This document shows, piece by piece, positions 43,084-51,900 of a stretch of 53,852 bases of DNA. The stretch is from positions 1 to 53,852 of the forward strand of contig NZ_JAIQZM010000043.1 in assembly GCF_023333595.1 (NCBI RefSeq), given 5' to 3'. The notes beneath the pieces are model-generated. The model ran no database searches. It was given only the letters and a program-made list of their open reading frames with translations, and was not told the DNA's origin. This stretch comes from Argonema galeatum A003/A1. GTDB taxonomy: Bacteria; Cyanobacteriota; Cyanobacteriia; Cyanobacteriales; Aerosakkonemataceae. The position numbers were made by a program, and so were the translations under genes. Position 1 is the first letter of the stretch; every line of letters starts with the position of its first letter.

Positions 43084-43869
43084 AATTACTCCTTTGGCGC
43101 TCTCAAGAATATCTATCAAGGCCGCAGAGGGGCATAGGGGAAAAAGAATGATAGATAATCTTCTGCCCCGAAGGGAGTAAGAAGTTTATCAAAGTCGCTC
43201 AAAAATGTTAACATTTATATCTATCGTCAGAAACTTCTGTAAGAATTTGCTAGTCTATCCTGACACCTGCAAAGAGAGCAAAGGGCTCTTCCCTGAAATT
43301 GGCAAATCCTACAGGATGTGCTTTCTTCAGGAACTGGCAGCAGTCAAGGTGAATAACTTGTTGAATAAAAAACTATCTTCTGTCATTCAGCATTATTGGC
43401 ATTAAAGCTCTTGGAGTGTTCTCCCAAACTTAGCTATATTTCTTGTGATGCCGATGTGTCTAGGTGTGAGGCATAAGTGAAAGTATTAATTCTTCCCTGT
43501 TATAGGTGAGGGTAGTTACAGCGCTGAAGTAGAAGACAATCAACAAGTAAATAGAAGACCTTGGTATAAGCCGATAGCGACCCTGGGAGAGCGGTATCAA
43601 AAAAAGCAGCGGCGACCGTAGGAAAAATCCGTGCGCTCCTGTGCTTCGGGTTTAATTTCCACCCAATCCTCAGTTCGATTTGGGTTTGTAGGTCGTCGAG
43701 TCTACTGTAGAAGTTATTCCCAAAAGCTATAGCTTTTTACTCTTGCCGTTATCCGACAAAAGAGGTATAGCGAACAGCGCGGTGGGGGCATAAAGACTGT
43801 CTATCGACTGATTAAAGTCGGAAGTTCCGTATCACACAATGGTGTCTTAAAGAGGAGGTGAAAGTGCGA
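43084..43869 (+). ncRNA. Long intergenic region with candidate structured leader RNA
   Basis: No convincing gene in about 785 bases; a 66-codon open frame at 43205 lacks a ribosome-binding site and family resemblance. The part from about 43540 to 43720 is rich in pairing: CGGCGACC (about 43610) pairs with GGTCGTCG (about 43692), enclosing CCGTGCGCTCCTGTGCTTCGGG and a hairpin ACCCAA...TTGGGT. The segment leads into the DUF2949 gene. It could be a leader RNA, an independent small RNA, or nothing. I could not match it to 6S RNA, tmRNA, RNase P RNA or a known riboswitch. Confidence 0.3.
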
Positions 43870-44061
43870 ATGGCACCGACAACTTATTCACGATTAATTC
43901 GCTTTTTGGAAGAAGAATTAGCAATTTCTGCTGCTTCCATGTCGATTGTATTTAAGCATCGGGAGCAAGATCCAGGGCCTTTGCCAATGATTCTTTGGCA
44001 GTACGGTCTGGTGACGCTCAAACAACTAGAGCAAATTTATGACTGGCTGGAAACAGCCTAA
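43870..44061 (+). CDS. DUF2949 family small protein
   Basis: 63 residues from the ATG at 43870: TYSRLIRFLEEELAISAASM, then LPMILWQYGLVTLKQLEQIYDWLETA. This is the DUF2949 pattern, a short helical cyanobacterial protein of unknown function. GAGGAGG lies 11-18 bases upstream; a GTG at 43864 would be closer to it and is an alternative start. It is preceded by a long possibly structured leader and followed by a small open frame with a terminator. Confidence 0.88.
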   Translation: MAPTTYSRLIRFLEEELAISAASMSIVFKHREQDPGPLPMILWQYGLVTLKQLEQIYDWLETA

Positions 44062-44092
44062 CATTTAACCTATAGCCAAGGAGCTGGCATTT

Positions 44093-44218
44093 ATGTCAGA
44101 ACAATTATATCCCAGTGCGTCACGATCGCATGGGTACGTCCCCTTGAGTTACCGCTATTTCCATCCTACCTTTGAAAGCGGGTCCGATCGACAGCCCGCT
44201 TTTTTGATTTTTAAGTAA
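44093..44218 (+). CDS. Small open frame overlapping a terminator
   Basis: 41 residues, unrecognised: MSEQLYPSASRSHGYV, then LSYRYFHPTFESGSD and a hydrophobic end FLIFK. AAGGAG sits about 9 bases before the ATG, which supports translation. The last third of the frame lies in the terminator hairpin. It begins 32 bases after the DUF2949 gene and is in the same direction, so it could be the final gene of that transcript or a regulatory peptide. Low confidence. Confidence 0.35.
   Translation: MSEQLYPSASRSHGYVPLSYRYFHPTFESGSDRQPAFLIFK
44175..44210 (+). terminator. Rho-independent terminator
   Basis: AAAGCGGG (44175-44182) pairs with CCCGCTTT (44195-44202) around a 12-base loop, followed by a run of T to 44205. 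It ends the DUF2949 transcript. Confidence 0.8.
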
Positions 44219-44416
44219 GACAATAGTAAGGGAAAGTCAACGCCTCAACCGGAAACGATATTAAGCTGAGGCCCATTTAAATTTTTAAGTCAAATTTGAT
44301 GAAATTATTGTGGGGCAGGGGCAAGGCGTCCCGCCCGCCCAAAAAATACAATTTAGATGCGGAACAGCTTACTAGCATGAAAGTCAAACTGTATAGGTGG
44401 AATTAGGTTAAATATT

Positions 44417-45202
44417 ATGGTTTGGCAGCAGTCTTCCTTGCATTTTGCGACTTTAACACTCACCCTAACTCTGGAGTTACTTAGTTTTACTCCCCCGCCA
44501 ACGCTGGCGCAGTCTCAAGTCACTCCATCAACCCAAAATAGTTGGGGAGTAGGCGAGACATCCGTATATGAACCTCCAACGGATATAGGTGCCCCAACCA
44601 GAACGGAATCTGGCTCAACCCGTGAGCCAAAAAAATGTCCCAAAGATAAAAAGTTTCCTAACCAGGCTTTAACTGCTTTGATCCCAAAAGACCCTAAATA
44701 CATTTACTTGGCATTAACAGTGGAAGGACGCCCGACTTTCTTTGTGTATGTTCCTCAAACTTCTGCACGAATGGGGGAATTTATTTTAAAGGATGACAGT
44801 GATAAAGATGTTTATAGGACAAATTTGACACTACCGATCGGGCCTGGTATTGTCAGCTTTAAACTTCCTGCTAATGCACCAGAGCTAGAGGATAAAAAAA
44901 GCTACCATTGGTTTTTTGTAATTCGTTGCAATCCTGAAGAGCGAAATCGGGATCTTGATGTAGATGGGTGGATTTTGCGAACACAACTACAATCGTCTAT
45001 CGAAAACGAACTACAAAACACAACACCGCGCGATCGCGTTAAGCTGTATCGCCAGTATAAAATTTGGCACGAAGCTCTCGCAACCCTAGCCGATCTGCGC
45101 CGTTCTAATCCTAACGATTCGCAATTGGCTACGGAGTGGAAAGAATTATTGGAGTCGGCTGGACAAGGTGAATTTGCTCAAGCGCCTATACTTAACCAGT
45201 GA
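44417..45202 (+). CDS. DUF928 domain secreted protein
   Basis: 261 residues. A signal-peptide-like start (FATLTLTLTLELLSF ... LAQS, cleavage near 32). The DUF928 region spans about 75-240: PNQALTALIPKDPKYIYLALTVEGRPTFFVYVP, RTNLTLPIGPGIVSFKLP, YHWFFVIRCNPEERNRDLDVDGWI and RVKLYRQYKIWHEALATLADLR. DUF928 proteins are common in filamentous cyanobacteria, often next to haemagglutinin-like or CHAT proteins. The next gene here is such a haemagglutinin, in line with that habit. Intact. Confidence 0.9.
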   Translation: MVWQQSSLHFATLTLTLTLELLSFTPPPTLAQSQVTPSTQNSWGVGETSVYEPPTDIGAPTRTESGSTREPKKCPKDKKFPNQALTALIPKDPKYIYLALTVEGRPTFFVYVPQTSARMGEFILKDDSDKDVYRTNLTLPIGPGIVSFKLPANAPELEDKKSYHWFFVIRCNPEERNRDLDVDGWILRTQLQSSIENELQNTTPRDRVKLYRQYKIWHEALATLADLRRSNPNDSQLATEWKELLESAGQGEFAQAPILNQ

Positions 45203-45351
45203 GACCAAATCCGCTGACCTTACCCCTTTTTTAAACGAACCGCTACATAATAACATTCTCTGGTGTAGGGGCAATTCATGAATTGCCCCTACATCTGTAG
45301 CAAACATTTAAGTAATCCAAGACTTACACCACGTCCGAGAGCGCTTTCCCC

Positions 45352-45927
45352 ATGAAAAACAGAATTGGCTTATTGAAAATACGTCATCTTAGAATCTGGT
45401 TTCGCGTCGCAACTACACTGTTTTTTCTGCTCACCTGCAAACCAACTCCAGCACAAATCGTCCCAGATAGCACACTACCAGTTAATTCGATCGCCACCCC
45501 ATCTGGCAATACCACCACCATCACCGGCGGAACCCAAGCCGGAACCAATCTATTTCACAGCTTTGGGGAGTTTTCCATACCTACCGACAATACTGCTTTC
45601 TTCAATAACGCTCTTGATATCCAGAACATTATCAGCCGCGTCACGGGTGGATCTATTTCTAATATTGATGGATTGATTAAAGCCAATGGCACAGCCAACT
45701 TATTTTTACTTAATCCAAATGGGATTATTTTTGGGCTTAAAGCTCAACTGAATATCGGCGGATCGTTTCTGGCTTCTACGGCAAATAGCCTTAACTTTGC
45801 CGATCGCACTCAGTTTAGTGCCAAAAATCCGCAAACGACGCCTTTGCTAACAGTAAGCGTACCTATTGGCTTGGAAATTGGTTCAAATCCGGGGAATATA
45901 GCTATAAAGCCACGTGGTTTGATTTAA
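45352..45927 (+). CDS. Filamentous-haemagglutinin-type secretion domain, truncated gene
   Basis: 191 residues comprising a signal peptide (IWFRVATTLFFLLTC ... PAQ) and the TPS (two-partner secretion, haemagglutinin N-terminal) domain: GNTTTITGGTQAGTNLFHSF, FFNNALDIQNIISRVTGG, NGTANLFLLNPNGIIFG and LASTANSLNFADRTQFSA. It stops at residue 191, where the beta-helical repeats should begin. A G/C-rich palindromic repeat (about 45935-46030) follows, and a C-terminal-like remnant in the same direction comes next. So the passenger domain has been deleted. Bases 45460-45735 are identical to 52797-53072 in the second haemagglutinin gene. Confidence 0.85.
   Translation: MKNRIGLLKIRHLRIWFRVATTLFFLLTCKPTPAQIVPDSTLPVNSIATPSGNTTTITGGTQAGTNLFHSFGEFSIPTDNTAFFNNALDIQNIISRVTGGSISNIDGLIKANGTANLFLLNPNGIIFGLKAQLNIGGSFLASTANSLNFADRTQFSAKNPQTTPLLTVSVPIGLEIGSNPGNIAIKPRGLI
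45460..45735 (+). repeat. 276-bp exact duplicate block, copy 1
   Basis: Base-for-base identical to 52797-53072, with divergence on both sides (the immediately flanking codons differ). It covers the conserved core of the TPS domain. The two copies are in direct orientation about 7.3 kb apart. Confidence 0.9.
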
Positions 45928-45934
45928 GACCAAG

Positions 45935-46335
45935 ACTGGAAACCCCACCCCCTGCCCCGACCCGCAACGGAGAGGGGAGTAATATTACCCCCCCCTTCCC
46001 TAGTAGGGAAGGGGGGTTGGGGGGGTTAGGTTTGCCTTATCCGAACAGTATTGGGAGAGGAGGATCGATCGATCGCCGATCGCCCATTCCCACCCCCCAA
46101 TTTGTGGAAGCACAAGGATGGATAATTGGCTCTAATGAAGAGGTCATCCTTACAGCCTCTTCCCCCACAATCACACCGCACGCATCCCCGCTAACGCCAG
46201 CTTCCTGCCGGAGCTAGAGGCGTGTTTTCTTTCCTCAGAGATCCCCCCCTAGCTTGCCCCCTACTCCCCCTTAAAAAGGGGGGAGAAAGAGCCTAAAAGT
46301 CCCCCTTTTGAAGGGGGATTTAGGGGGATCTCAAT
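45935..46335. repeat. G/C-rich palindromic repeats at the haemagglutinin deletion
   Basis: CCCCCCCTTCCC...GGGAAGGGGGG about 45988-46030, and CCCCCTTAAAAAGGGGG with CCCCCTTTTGAAGGGGG about 46255-46335. Related to the blocks near 12465 and 16160. Confidence 0.75.
46050..46217 (+). pseudogene. C-terminal remnant of a haemagglutinin-like protein
   Basis: The frame carries TPQFVEAQGWIIGSNEEVIL followed by TASSPTITPHASPLTPASC, which matches the usual extreme C-terminus of cyanobacterial haemagglutinin-like proteins (EAQGW(I/V) ... T.P..TPHSP....ASC). It lies about 120 bases after the truncated TPS-domain gene in the same direction, so the two are probably the two ends of one gene whose middle was lost. 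Confidence 0.65.
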
Positions 46336-46419
46336 CTGATGGAGAAGTTTTAAAACACGCCCTAGTGACAATCGGGTCTTTCGGAATTATTATGCTAATG
46401 TTCATGTTGAACATTTTGT

Positions 46420-46495
46420 TGTAGGGGCACGGCATCATCAATATGTCGGTCATACCAAGATTGTAATTATGCCGTGCCCCTACAACAGCATATTT
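46420..46495. repeat. GTAGGGGCACGGCAT inverted repeat
   Basis: GTAGGGGCACGGCAT and ATGCCGTGCCCCTAC separated by about 33 bases; resembles the GTAGGGACACGGC arms of the 7125 repeat. Confidence 0.75.
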
Positions 46496-46665
46496 GACAA
46501 GGGAAGAACCTGACAATCGCACTTTCTCTATCACGCAAAACCGATCGCTACACCAACCCGTTCTTTACCAAAATTATATTTCATAAAATGTTCGCCACTA
46601 CTCTAGCAATTAACGAATATATTATAGATATCAAACCCGATCTAACAAAAATAGAAAAGGGCGTT

Positions 46666-47145
46666 ATGATTCAAGCAATACCCACAATAGTTACAACAGT
46701 TACGTTTGACGAATTTATCGCTTGGTATCCACAGGCGTCGGGATGTCACTACGAACTACGCAGCGGAGAAATTGTAGAGATGCCTAAACCTACAGGAAAA
46801 CATTCGCGAGTAGCTGGTTTTACAGCACTGAAAGCGGGGATTGAAATTGAACGTCTAAAATTGCCTTATTTCATTCCCAAAGAATGCGTCATTAAATCTG
46901 TCCGCGACGACTCTGGGTACGAACCAGATGTTATCGTACTGGACGAGCGATCGATTGCAGACAGTCCGCGATGCGAAAAGGAATCTATCATCACTCGAGG
47001 AACTTCTGTACGCCTGATAGTTGAAGTAGAGATTTTTGTTAAAAAACCTCATATCCCGATCGCATTCTGTATATTGGCTGTAATTCTATGTTTGCGATCG
47101 CTTCCGCCAAAGAAACCGGGTTTCTCCAAGAAACCCGGTTTCTGA
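46666..47145 (+). CDS. Uma2-family (DUF820) putative endonuclease, C-terminally altered
   Basis: 159 residues from the ATG at 46666, preceded by AAAAGGG. Uma2 features: VTFDEFIAWYPQASGCHYELRSGEIVEMPKPTGKHS, YFIPKECVIKSV, YEPDVIVLDERSI and RLIVEVE. Family members continue after RLIVEV with a (S/T)xxWRxDY...KxxEY segment and more nuclease core; here the sequence turns into unrelated hydrophobic residues and ends PKKPGFSKKPGF, the translation of a GAAACCCGGTTTC inverted pair. So the gene is truncated by a repeat. The family is PD-(D/E)xK nuclease-like and expanded in cyanobacteria. Probably inactive. Confidence 0.8.
   Translation: MIQAIPTIVTTVTFDEFIAWYPQASGCHYELRSGEIVEMPKPTGKHSRVAGFTALKAGIEIERLKLPYFIPKECVIKSVRDDSGYEPDVIVLDERSIADSPRCEKESIITRGTSVRLIVEVEIFVKKPHIPIAFCILAVILCLRSLPPKKPGFSKKPGF
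47110..47144. repeat. Inverted pair of GAAACCCGGTTTC palindromes
   Basis: AGAAACCGGGTTTCTCCAAGAAACCCGGTTTCT: provides the last codons and stop of the Uma2-like gene. Confidence 0.8.
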
Positions 47146-47379
47146 GTTCACTGGCGATATGCCTACGGCACGCTACGCGATCGCCCTTTCTCTCCACAAC
47201 ACAGAAAAAAGAGCGATCGCTCCTATTTACCAAAGCATTTCCGATGGATTAGAGCTTGGTGGCTGATTAGTAGTAGAGAGTAGAATTTCTTAACTCGTTA
47301 TCAGCATTTTTTAAATCGTAATTTTGGTTTTTAATCGAGACAAAGATTGGAAAAACTATAGCTAACATTAACCATAGTT

Positions 47380-47823
47380 TCATGGTTTTCTTACTTGTGC
47401 AATAGGAGAAGAATTAGAAGACAGAAAACTTCTCACTTGGAAGGTACAAAACGGTCGGAATGGAACTACACTGTCAAAAGCTTTACCCAGCGGCTGTACT
47501 CCAATTCCTACAAAAGTGTTGCTGTATCCCTGACAGTTAACCGATGCTTGATTTTGACCATTCAACAAATATGTGCCGCTGCTAACGACTTGGCATTCTG
47601 GACCCGTACAATGTTGACTGAGCAAGGTTTGACAGGGGTCGCTTATCATATCTCCAGTAATCCAAAGCCACCATCCTCCGCTTGGGTTTTGCACGTTACA
47701 AAATCTTCCTGTCCCTCCAGGGGTTTGTGCTTGGAGTTCGGAAGGAATGTTAGGGATAGTTGTTTCAATAGCAGGCGCAAGAAAACTAACAATCATGCAA
47801 AGTAGAAACTGAAGCCGACGCAT
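47380..47823 (-). CDS. Hypothetical secreted cysteine-containing protein
   Basis: 147 residues. A signal peptide (LQFLLCMIVSFLAPAIE, about 4-20), then a mature protein with several cysteines (RFCNVQNPSGGWWLWITGD, SDPCQTLLSQHCTGPECQVV, ASVNCQGYSN, RPFCTFQVR) that probably form disulfides outside the cell. No family recognised. It lies between a truncated Uma2 gene and the RTX gene, on the strand of the latter. The composition is ordinary. Confidence 0.65.
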   Translation of the reverse strand: MRRLQFLLCMIVSFLAPAIETTIPNIPSELQAQTPGGTGRFCNVQNPSGGWWLWITGDMISDPCQTLLSQHCTGPECQVVSSGTYLLNGQNQASVNCQGYSNTFVGIGVQPLGKAFDSVVPFRPFCTFQVRSFLSSNSSPIAQVRKP

Positions 47824-47883
47824 AAATTACCTCATAGAATCAGGTGTTTAGCAGATAAGAATGGGCGTTAGATACCCGGTTTC

Positions 47884-48465
47884 TTAGAGAAACCGGGTAT
47901 CTGGGGCAATCAGTAGCTCGACCAGCCCTTTCAATGCGTTCGTTTGTACTATGTATCTAAAATTGCCAAATCTACTTCTGTCGGGATAGCGGGAGAAAAT
48001 GCTAAAAAACGTAAACAAAGCCAGCGGGAGGCGGATCTTGAGCGCGGGAAGATCGTCAAATCTGAAACCATAAAGAGTGTCATTTCCCTCTCCTCCATCA
48101 AGAGAATCATTGCCTCTATTGCCTTCTAAAATGTCATTTTCCGATCCACCAAATAAAACATCATTTCCGAACTGACCAAAGAGATTGTCATCGCCTTTAT
48201 CTCCGTAAATAAAGCTGTCGCCTCCACCTCCGTAAACAGTATCGTTGCCTCTCCCTCCGCGCACGGTGTCATTCCCTCTTGCGTCACCACCAAAATTACT
48301 AGCCTCTCCAAAGATTAGGTCGTTTCCCTGGTTGCCATTAATCAGGTCATTGCCGAAGCCTCCAACGATCGTGTCGTCACCGCCAGAGCCAAATATTGTA
48401 TCGTTATCTGCTGGATTTTGACCTTCAAGTCGTTCGCTAATATCTGTACCAAGTAGAAAGCCCAT
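47884..48465 (-). CDS. RTX (haemolysin-type calcium-binding) repeat protein, C-terminally altered
   Basis: 193 residues. From about residue 20 to 140 there are tandem GGxGxDxLx nonapeptides (GGDDTIVGGFGNDLINGNQG, GGRGNDTVYGGGGDSF, GGEGNDTLYGF), a parallel beta-roll that binds calcium and is typical of type-I-secreted proteins. After residue 140 the sequence is unrelated, and its last residues APDTRFL come from a GAAACCCGGTTTC-type palindrome (47874-47902). The native C-terminal secretion signal therefore seems to have been replaced. Located 18 bases after the CAP-domain gene. Confidence 0.8.
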   Translation of the reverse strand: MGFLLGTDISERLEGQNPADNDTIFGSGGDDTIVGGFGNDLINGNQGNDLIFGEASNFGGDARGNDTVRGGRGNDTVYGGGGDSFIYGDKGDDNLFGQFGNDVLFGGSENDILEGNRGNDSLDGGEGNDTLYGFRFDDLPALKIRLPLALFTFFSIFSRYPDRSRFGNFRYIVQTNALKGLVELLIAPDTRFL

Positions 48466-48483
48466 AAGTTACTCCTGTTCTGA

Positions 48484-48831
48484 TTAAAAGGCACTGCCAA
48501 AATTCTGAGTCCAGTAGTAGTTGTAGTTAACGTTGCCAGTGTCGTTAGCCAGGAAATAGTAACCAACACCTATGTCCCGATAATCGGGATTGAGAATGTT
48601 AGCGCGATGTCCTGGACTGTTCATCCACCAATTTACTGCTGCCTCTGGTGTGGGAAAACCCCATGCAATGTTTTCTCCCACAAAAGGGGATCGATAACCT
48701 GCTGCTAGAGCGCGATCGCCAATATTAGAACCGTTTAATCCCGTATGACTTGTATAGTCATTGAGCGCCATGTCTGTGGTATGTGCTTGTGCAGAAGCAT
48801 TCAACTGAGGATTCATTGTCAATGGGGGCAA
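48484..48831 (-). CDS. CAP (SCP/PR1) domain protein, 5'-truncated
   Basis: 115 residues from a TTG at 48831, but homologous-looking sequence in the same frame extends to 48990: FQHYITYGFQEGRP (a repeat motif known from secreted cyanobacterial proteins), a proline linker PPTPPPPPQP and a helix FITGVVNLSNSFRAQNGLPP. That region has no ATG and hits a stop at 48991-48993, exactly where the oppositely oriented WD40 gene begins. CAP motifs: TTDMALNDYTSHTG, VGENIAWGF, WMNSPGHRANILNPDYRDIGVGYYF. It is secreted by family habit, but the signal is missing. Probably a remnant; role unknown. Confidence 0.75.
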   Translation of the reverse strand: MPPLTMNPQLNASAQAHTTDMALNDYTSHTGLNGSNIGDRALAAGYRSPFVGENIAWGFPTPEAAVNWWMNSPGHRANILNPDYRDIGVGYYFLANDTGNVNYNYYWTQNFGSAF

Positions 48832-48981
48832 ACCATTTTGTGCGCGGAAAGAATTGCTAAGGTTTACAACACCAGTGATAAAATCTACATTCGGGTCTGG
48901 TTGCGGAGGAGGTGGTGGTGTCGGCGGAGTAAAACCTTCTGGAACAGCAGGGCGTCCTTCTTGAAATCCATAAGTTATGTA

Positions 48982-51900
48982 GTGCTGAAATTAACGGAGA
49001 CTGAAAAGCTGCACCTACAAGGGTTACTTTGCGGCTACAGTCCAGCGGAAATAGCTAAAAAGCTGCACAAGACCCGCCGGGGGGTTGAAGCAGATCTATG
49101 TAAAACTTTGTATCGATATATTGAAACTCTGACAGAACGAAAGCCAAACTCGTTAGAAAACTGGAGAAATATCGTTGACTGGCTGGCAGAATACAGAAAG
49201 CTGCCATTAATAAATCTTAACCAAGATTGGGGAGATGCGCCGGATGTCCCTGCTTTCTTTGGACGAGATGCAGAATTAGCCACACTCAAGCAATGGATTC
49301 TTGAAGATCGCTGCCGACTGATAGCGATTTTAGGCATCGGCGGGATTGGCAAAACCGCAGTGTCGATCAAATTAGGGAAAGGTGGGATTGGGAAAACCGA
49401 TCTGTCGCTTAAGTTGGCGCGAGAAATCCAAGATGAATTTGATTACATCATTTGGCGCAAGCTTCTCAACGCACCACCCGTCACGGAAATTCTCTCTGAG
49501 TTAATTCAGTTTCTATCAAACCAACAAATCAGCGATTTACCAGTCACAATAGACAAGCAAATATCGCTCTTACTCCAATATTTAAAACAGTATCGTTGTC
49601 TGTTAATTTTGGATAATGCAGAGACAATTCTAGAAGCTGGTAATTCTGCCGGAAAATACCGCCAAGGATATGAAGAGTATGGTCAACTATTTGAAAAAAT
49701 AGGAGAAGTCCCCCATCAAAGCTGTTTGCTGTTAACCAGCCGCGAAAAGATGGGCAACATTGAGAGATTAGTCGGAAAAAACAAACCTGTTCGCTTCTTC
49801 CCATTAAAAGGTTTAAACTATTCTGAAGGACGAGATATCTTTGCAGAAATTGATGATTTTTCTGGCTCGGATGACCAATGGAAAAACTTAATTGAATTTT
49901 ACGAAGGCAACCCTTTAGTTTTAGAGCTAGTAGCCCATCATATCAAAAATGAATTTGCGGGCGATATTTCCGAATTTTTGAGCCAAGGAAAACCTGTTTT
50001 CGCCCATTTGCGGGAATTATTAGATTGGCACTTTGCTCGATTGTCAAATAATGAAAAAGAAATAATGTACTGGCTGGCGATTCATCGGGAGCCAGTTTAT
50101 ATTGCAAGTTTGAAGGATGATATTGTTTCAGCGATCGCCAAAGAAAGGGTGGCAGAAAATTTGCGATCGCTCCAAAACAAACTGCCGCTTGAAAAAAGCG
50201 AAACCCGTTTTACGCTTCAGCCCGTACTAATTGAGTACATCACCGATCGACTAATTGAAAAAGCGTGTGAAGAAGTAAAAACAGGCCAACTTGAACTGTT
50301 TAATAACCAGGCTTTAATTCTAGCTACTAGCAAAGACTATGTAAGAGAAAGCCAAAGCCGAACTATTCTCGATCCAGTTAAAGAAAGACTTGTTGATAGT
50401 TTTACATCTCAACAAAATCTAGAAAAACATTTAAAATCTCTTCTCTCAAAAGCTCGCGAAGATTCTCCGCTTCAACCTGGATACACAGGGGGAAATATTC
50501 TGAACCTACTATGTCAATTGAAAACTAACTTAAAAGGTTACGATTTTTCTTATCTTACCATCTGGCAAGCTTATCTCCAAGGCATAGACTTACAGGATGT
50601 AAACTTTTCCTATTCTGACCTAAATAAGTCAATTTTTACTCAATCTTTTGGAGGAATTCATGCTTTAGCATTCAGTCCAGATGGAAAAGTTTTAGCAGTA
50701 GGTGACTCTAACGGTCAAATTCGTTTATTGAGACTTGAGGATGAACAACCCATTGCAACGTTTCAAAAGCACGGATGGTGGACAGTATCCGTTGCTTTTA
50801 GTCCCGATGGGGAGAAATTGGTGAGTAGCAGTATTGATGGAACGATCAAGCTGTGGAATGTAAAAACAAGTCAGTGTCTTCACAATTTAGAAGGGCATAC
50901 GAATTGGGTCTGGACAGTTGCGTTTAGCCCCGATCATAAAACTATAGCTAGTGGTAGCAACGACAAAACTATCAAACTTTGGGATGCTAACACTGGTGAA
51001 TGTATTAAAACTTTGGAGGGACATACAGGTTGGGTTTTGGCAGTTAATTTTAGTTCGGACGGTCAAACCCTTTTGAGCGGCAGTTACGACAAAACAATCA
51101 AACTGTGGGATGTCAAAACCTTTAAATGTTTTAACACCTTTGAAGGACATGAAGATGCAATTTGGTCAGTGGCATTAAGCCAACACGATCGAACAATTGC
51201 CAGTTGCGGTTGCGACAAAACGATAAGATTGTGGGATGCTGAGACTGGAGAATGTCGCGAGATTTTAAGAGGGCATAAAAAGGAAATCAAGGTGCTTGCT
51301 TTTAGTCCAGATGGAAGAACATTAGCGAGTGGCTGTTTTGAGCCAACTGTAAAATTTTGGGATGTAGAAACTGGAGAATGCAGGGGAACTGGAAAAGGAC
51401 ATCGAACTGGCGTGCGATCGCTTGCCTTTAGCTGTGATAATAAAACTGTGGCGACTGGAGACAATGACCAAATCGTCAAACTATGGGATGCTCAAACTGG
51501 AAAATGTATTAAAACCCTCCAAGGACACACTAATTGGGTTTGGTCAGTTGCGTTTAGTCCCGACGGTCAAAAAATCGCTAGTAGTCATTTAGATCATACT
51601 GTAAGACTGTGGGATACTCAAACTGGAGAATGCCTTAAAACTTTGAGGGGACATACTGCTTGGATTTGGTCAGTTGCATTTAGTCCTGACGGTCAAACAG
51701 TTGCTAGTAGTGGAGATGACGAAACCATCAGACTCTGGGATGTTAGCCAAGGTCAATTTTTGAAATGTTTGCAATATCCAACCGAAAAATATCAAGGCGG
51801 AATTTGGACAGTTGCCTTCAGCCCCGATCGTCGATTTTTAGCGAGTGGAGGTCAGGATACAACCGTAAAGATTTGGGACATTCAGACTGGTAATTATAGA

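Noticed and set aside
43205..43405. 66-codon open frame in the long intergenic region
   Set aside because: No ribosome-binding site, no recognisable family, and it lies in a region with other non-coding features.
43540..43790. Known RNA gene (6S RNA, tmRNA, RNase P RNA or riboswitch)
   Set aside because: I could not find the conserved motifs of any of these; only generic pairing is visible.
48745..48981. N-terminal extension of the WD40 protein
   Set aside because: It runs antisense through the CAP gene and gives a cysteine/arginine-rich sequence unlike any domain; family-like sequence begins at about 48982.
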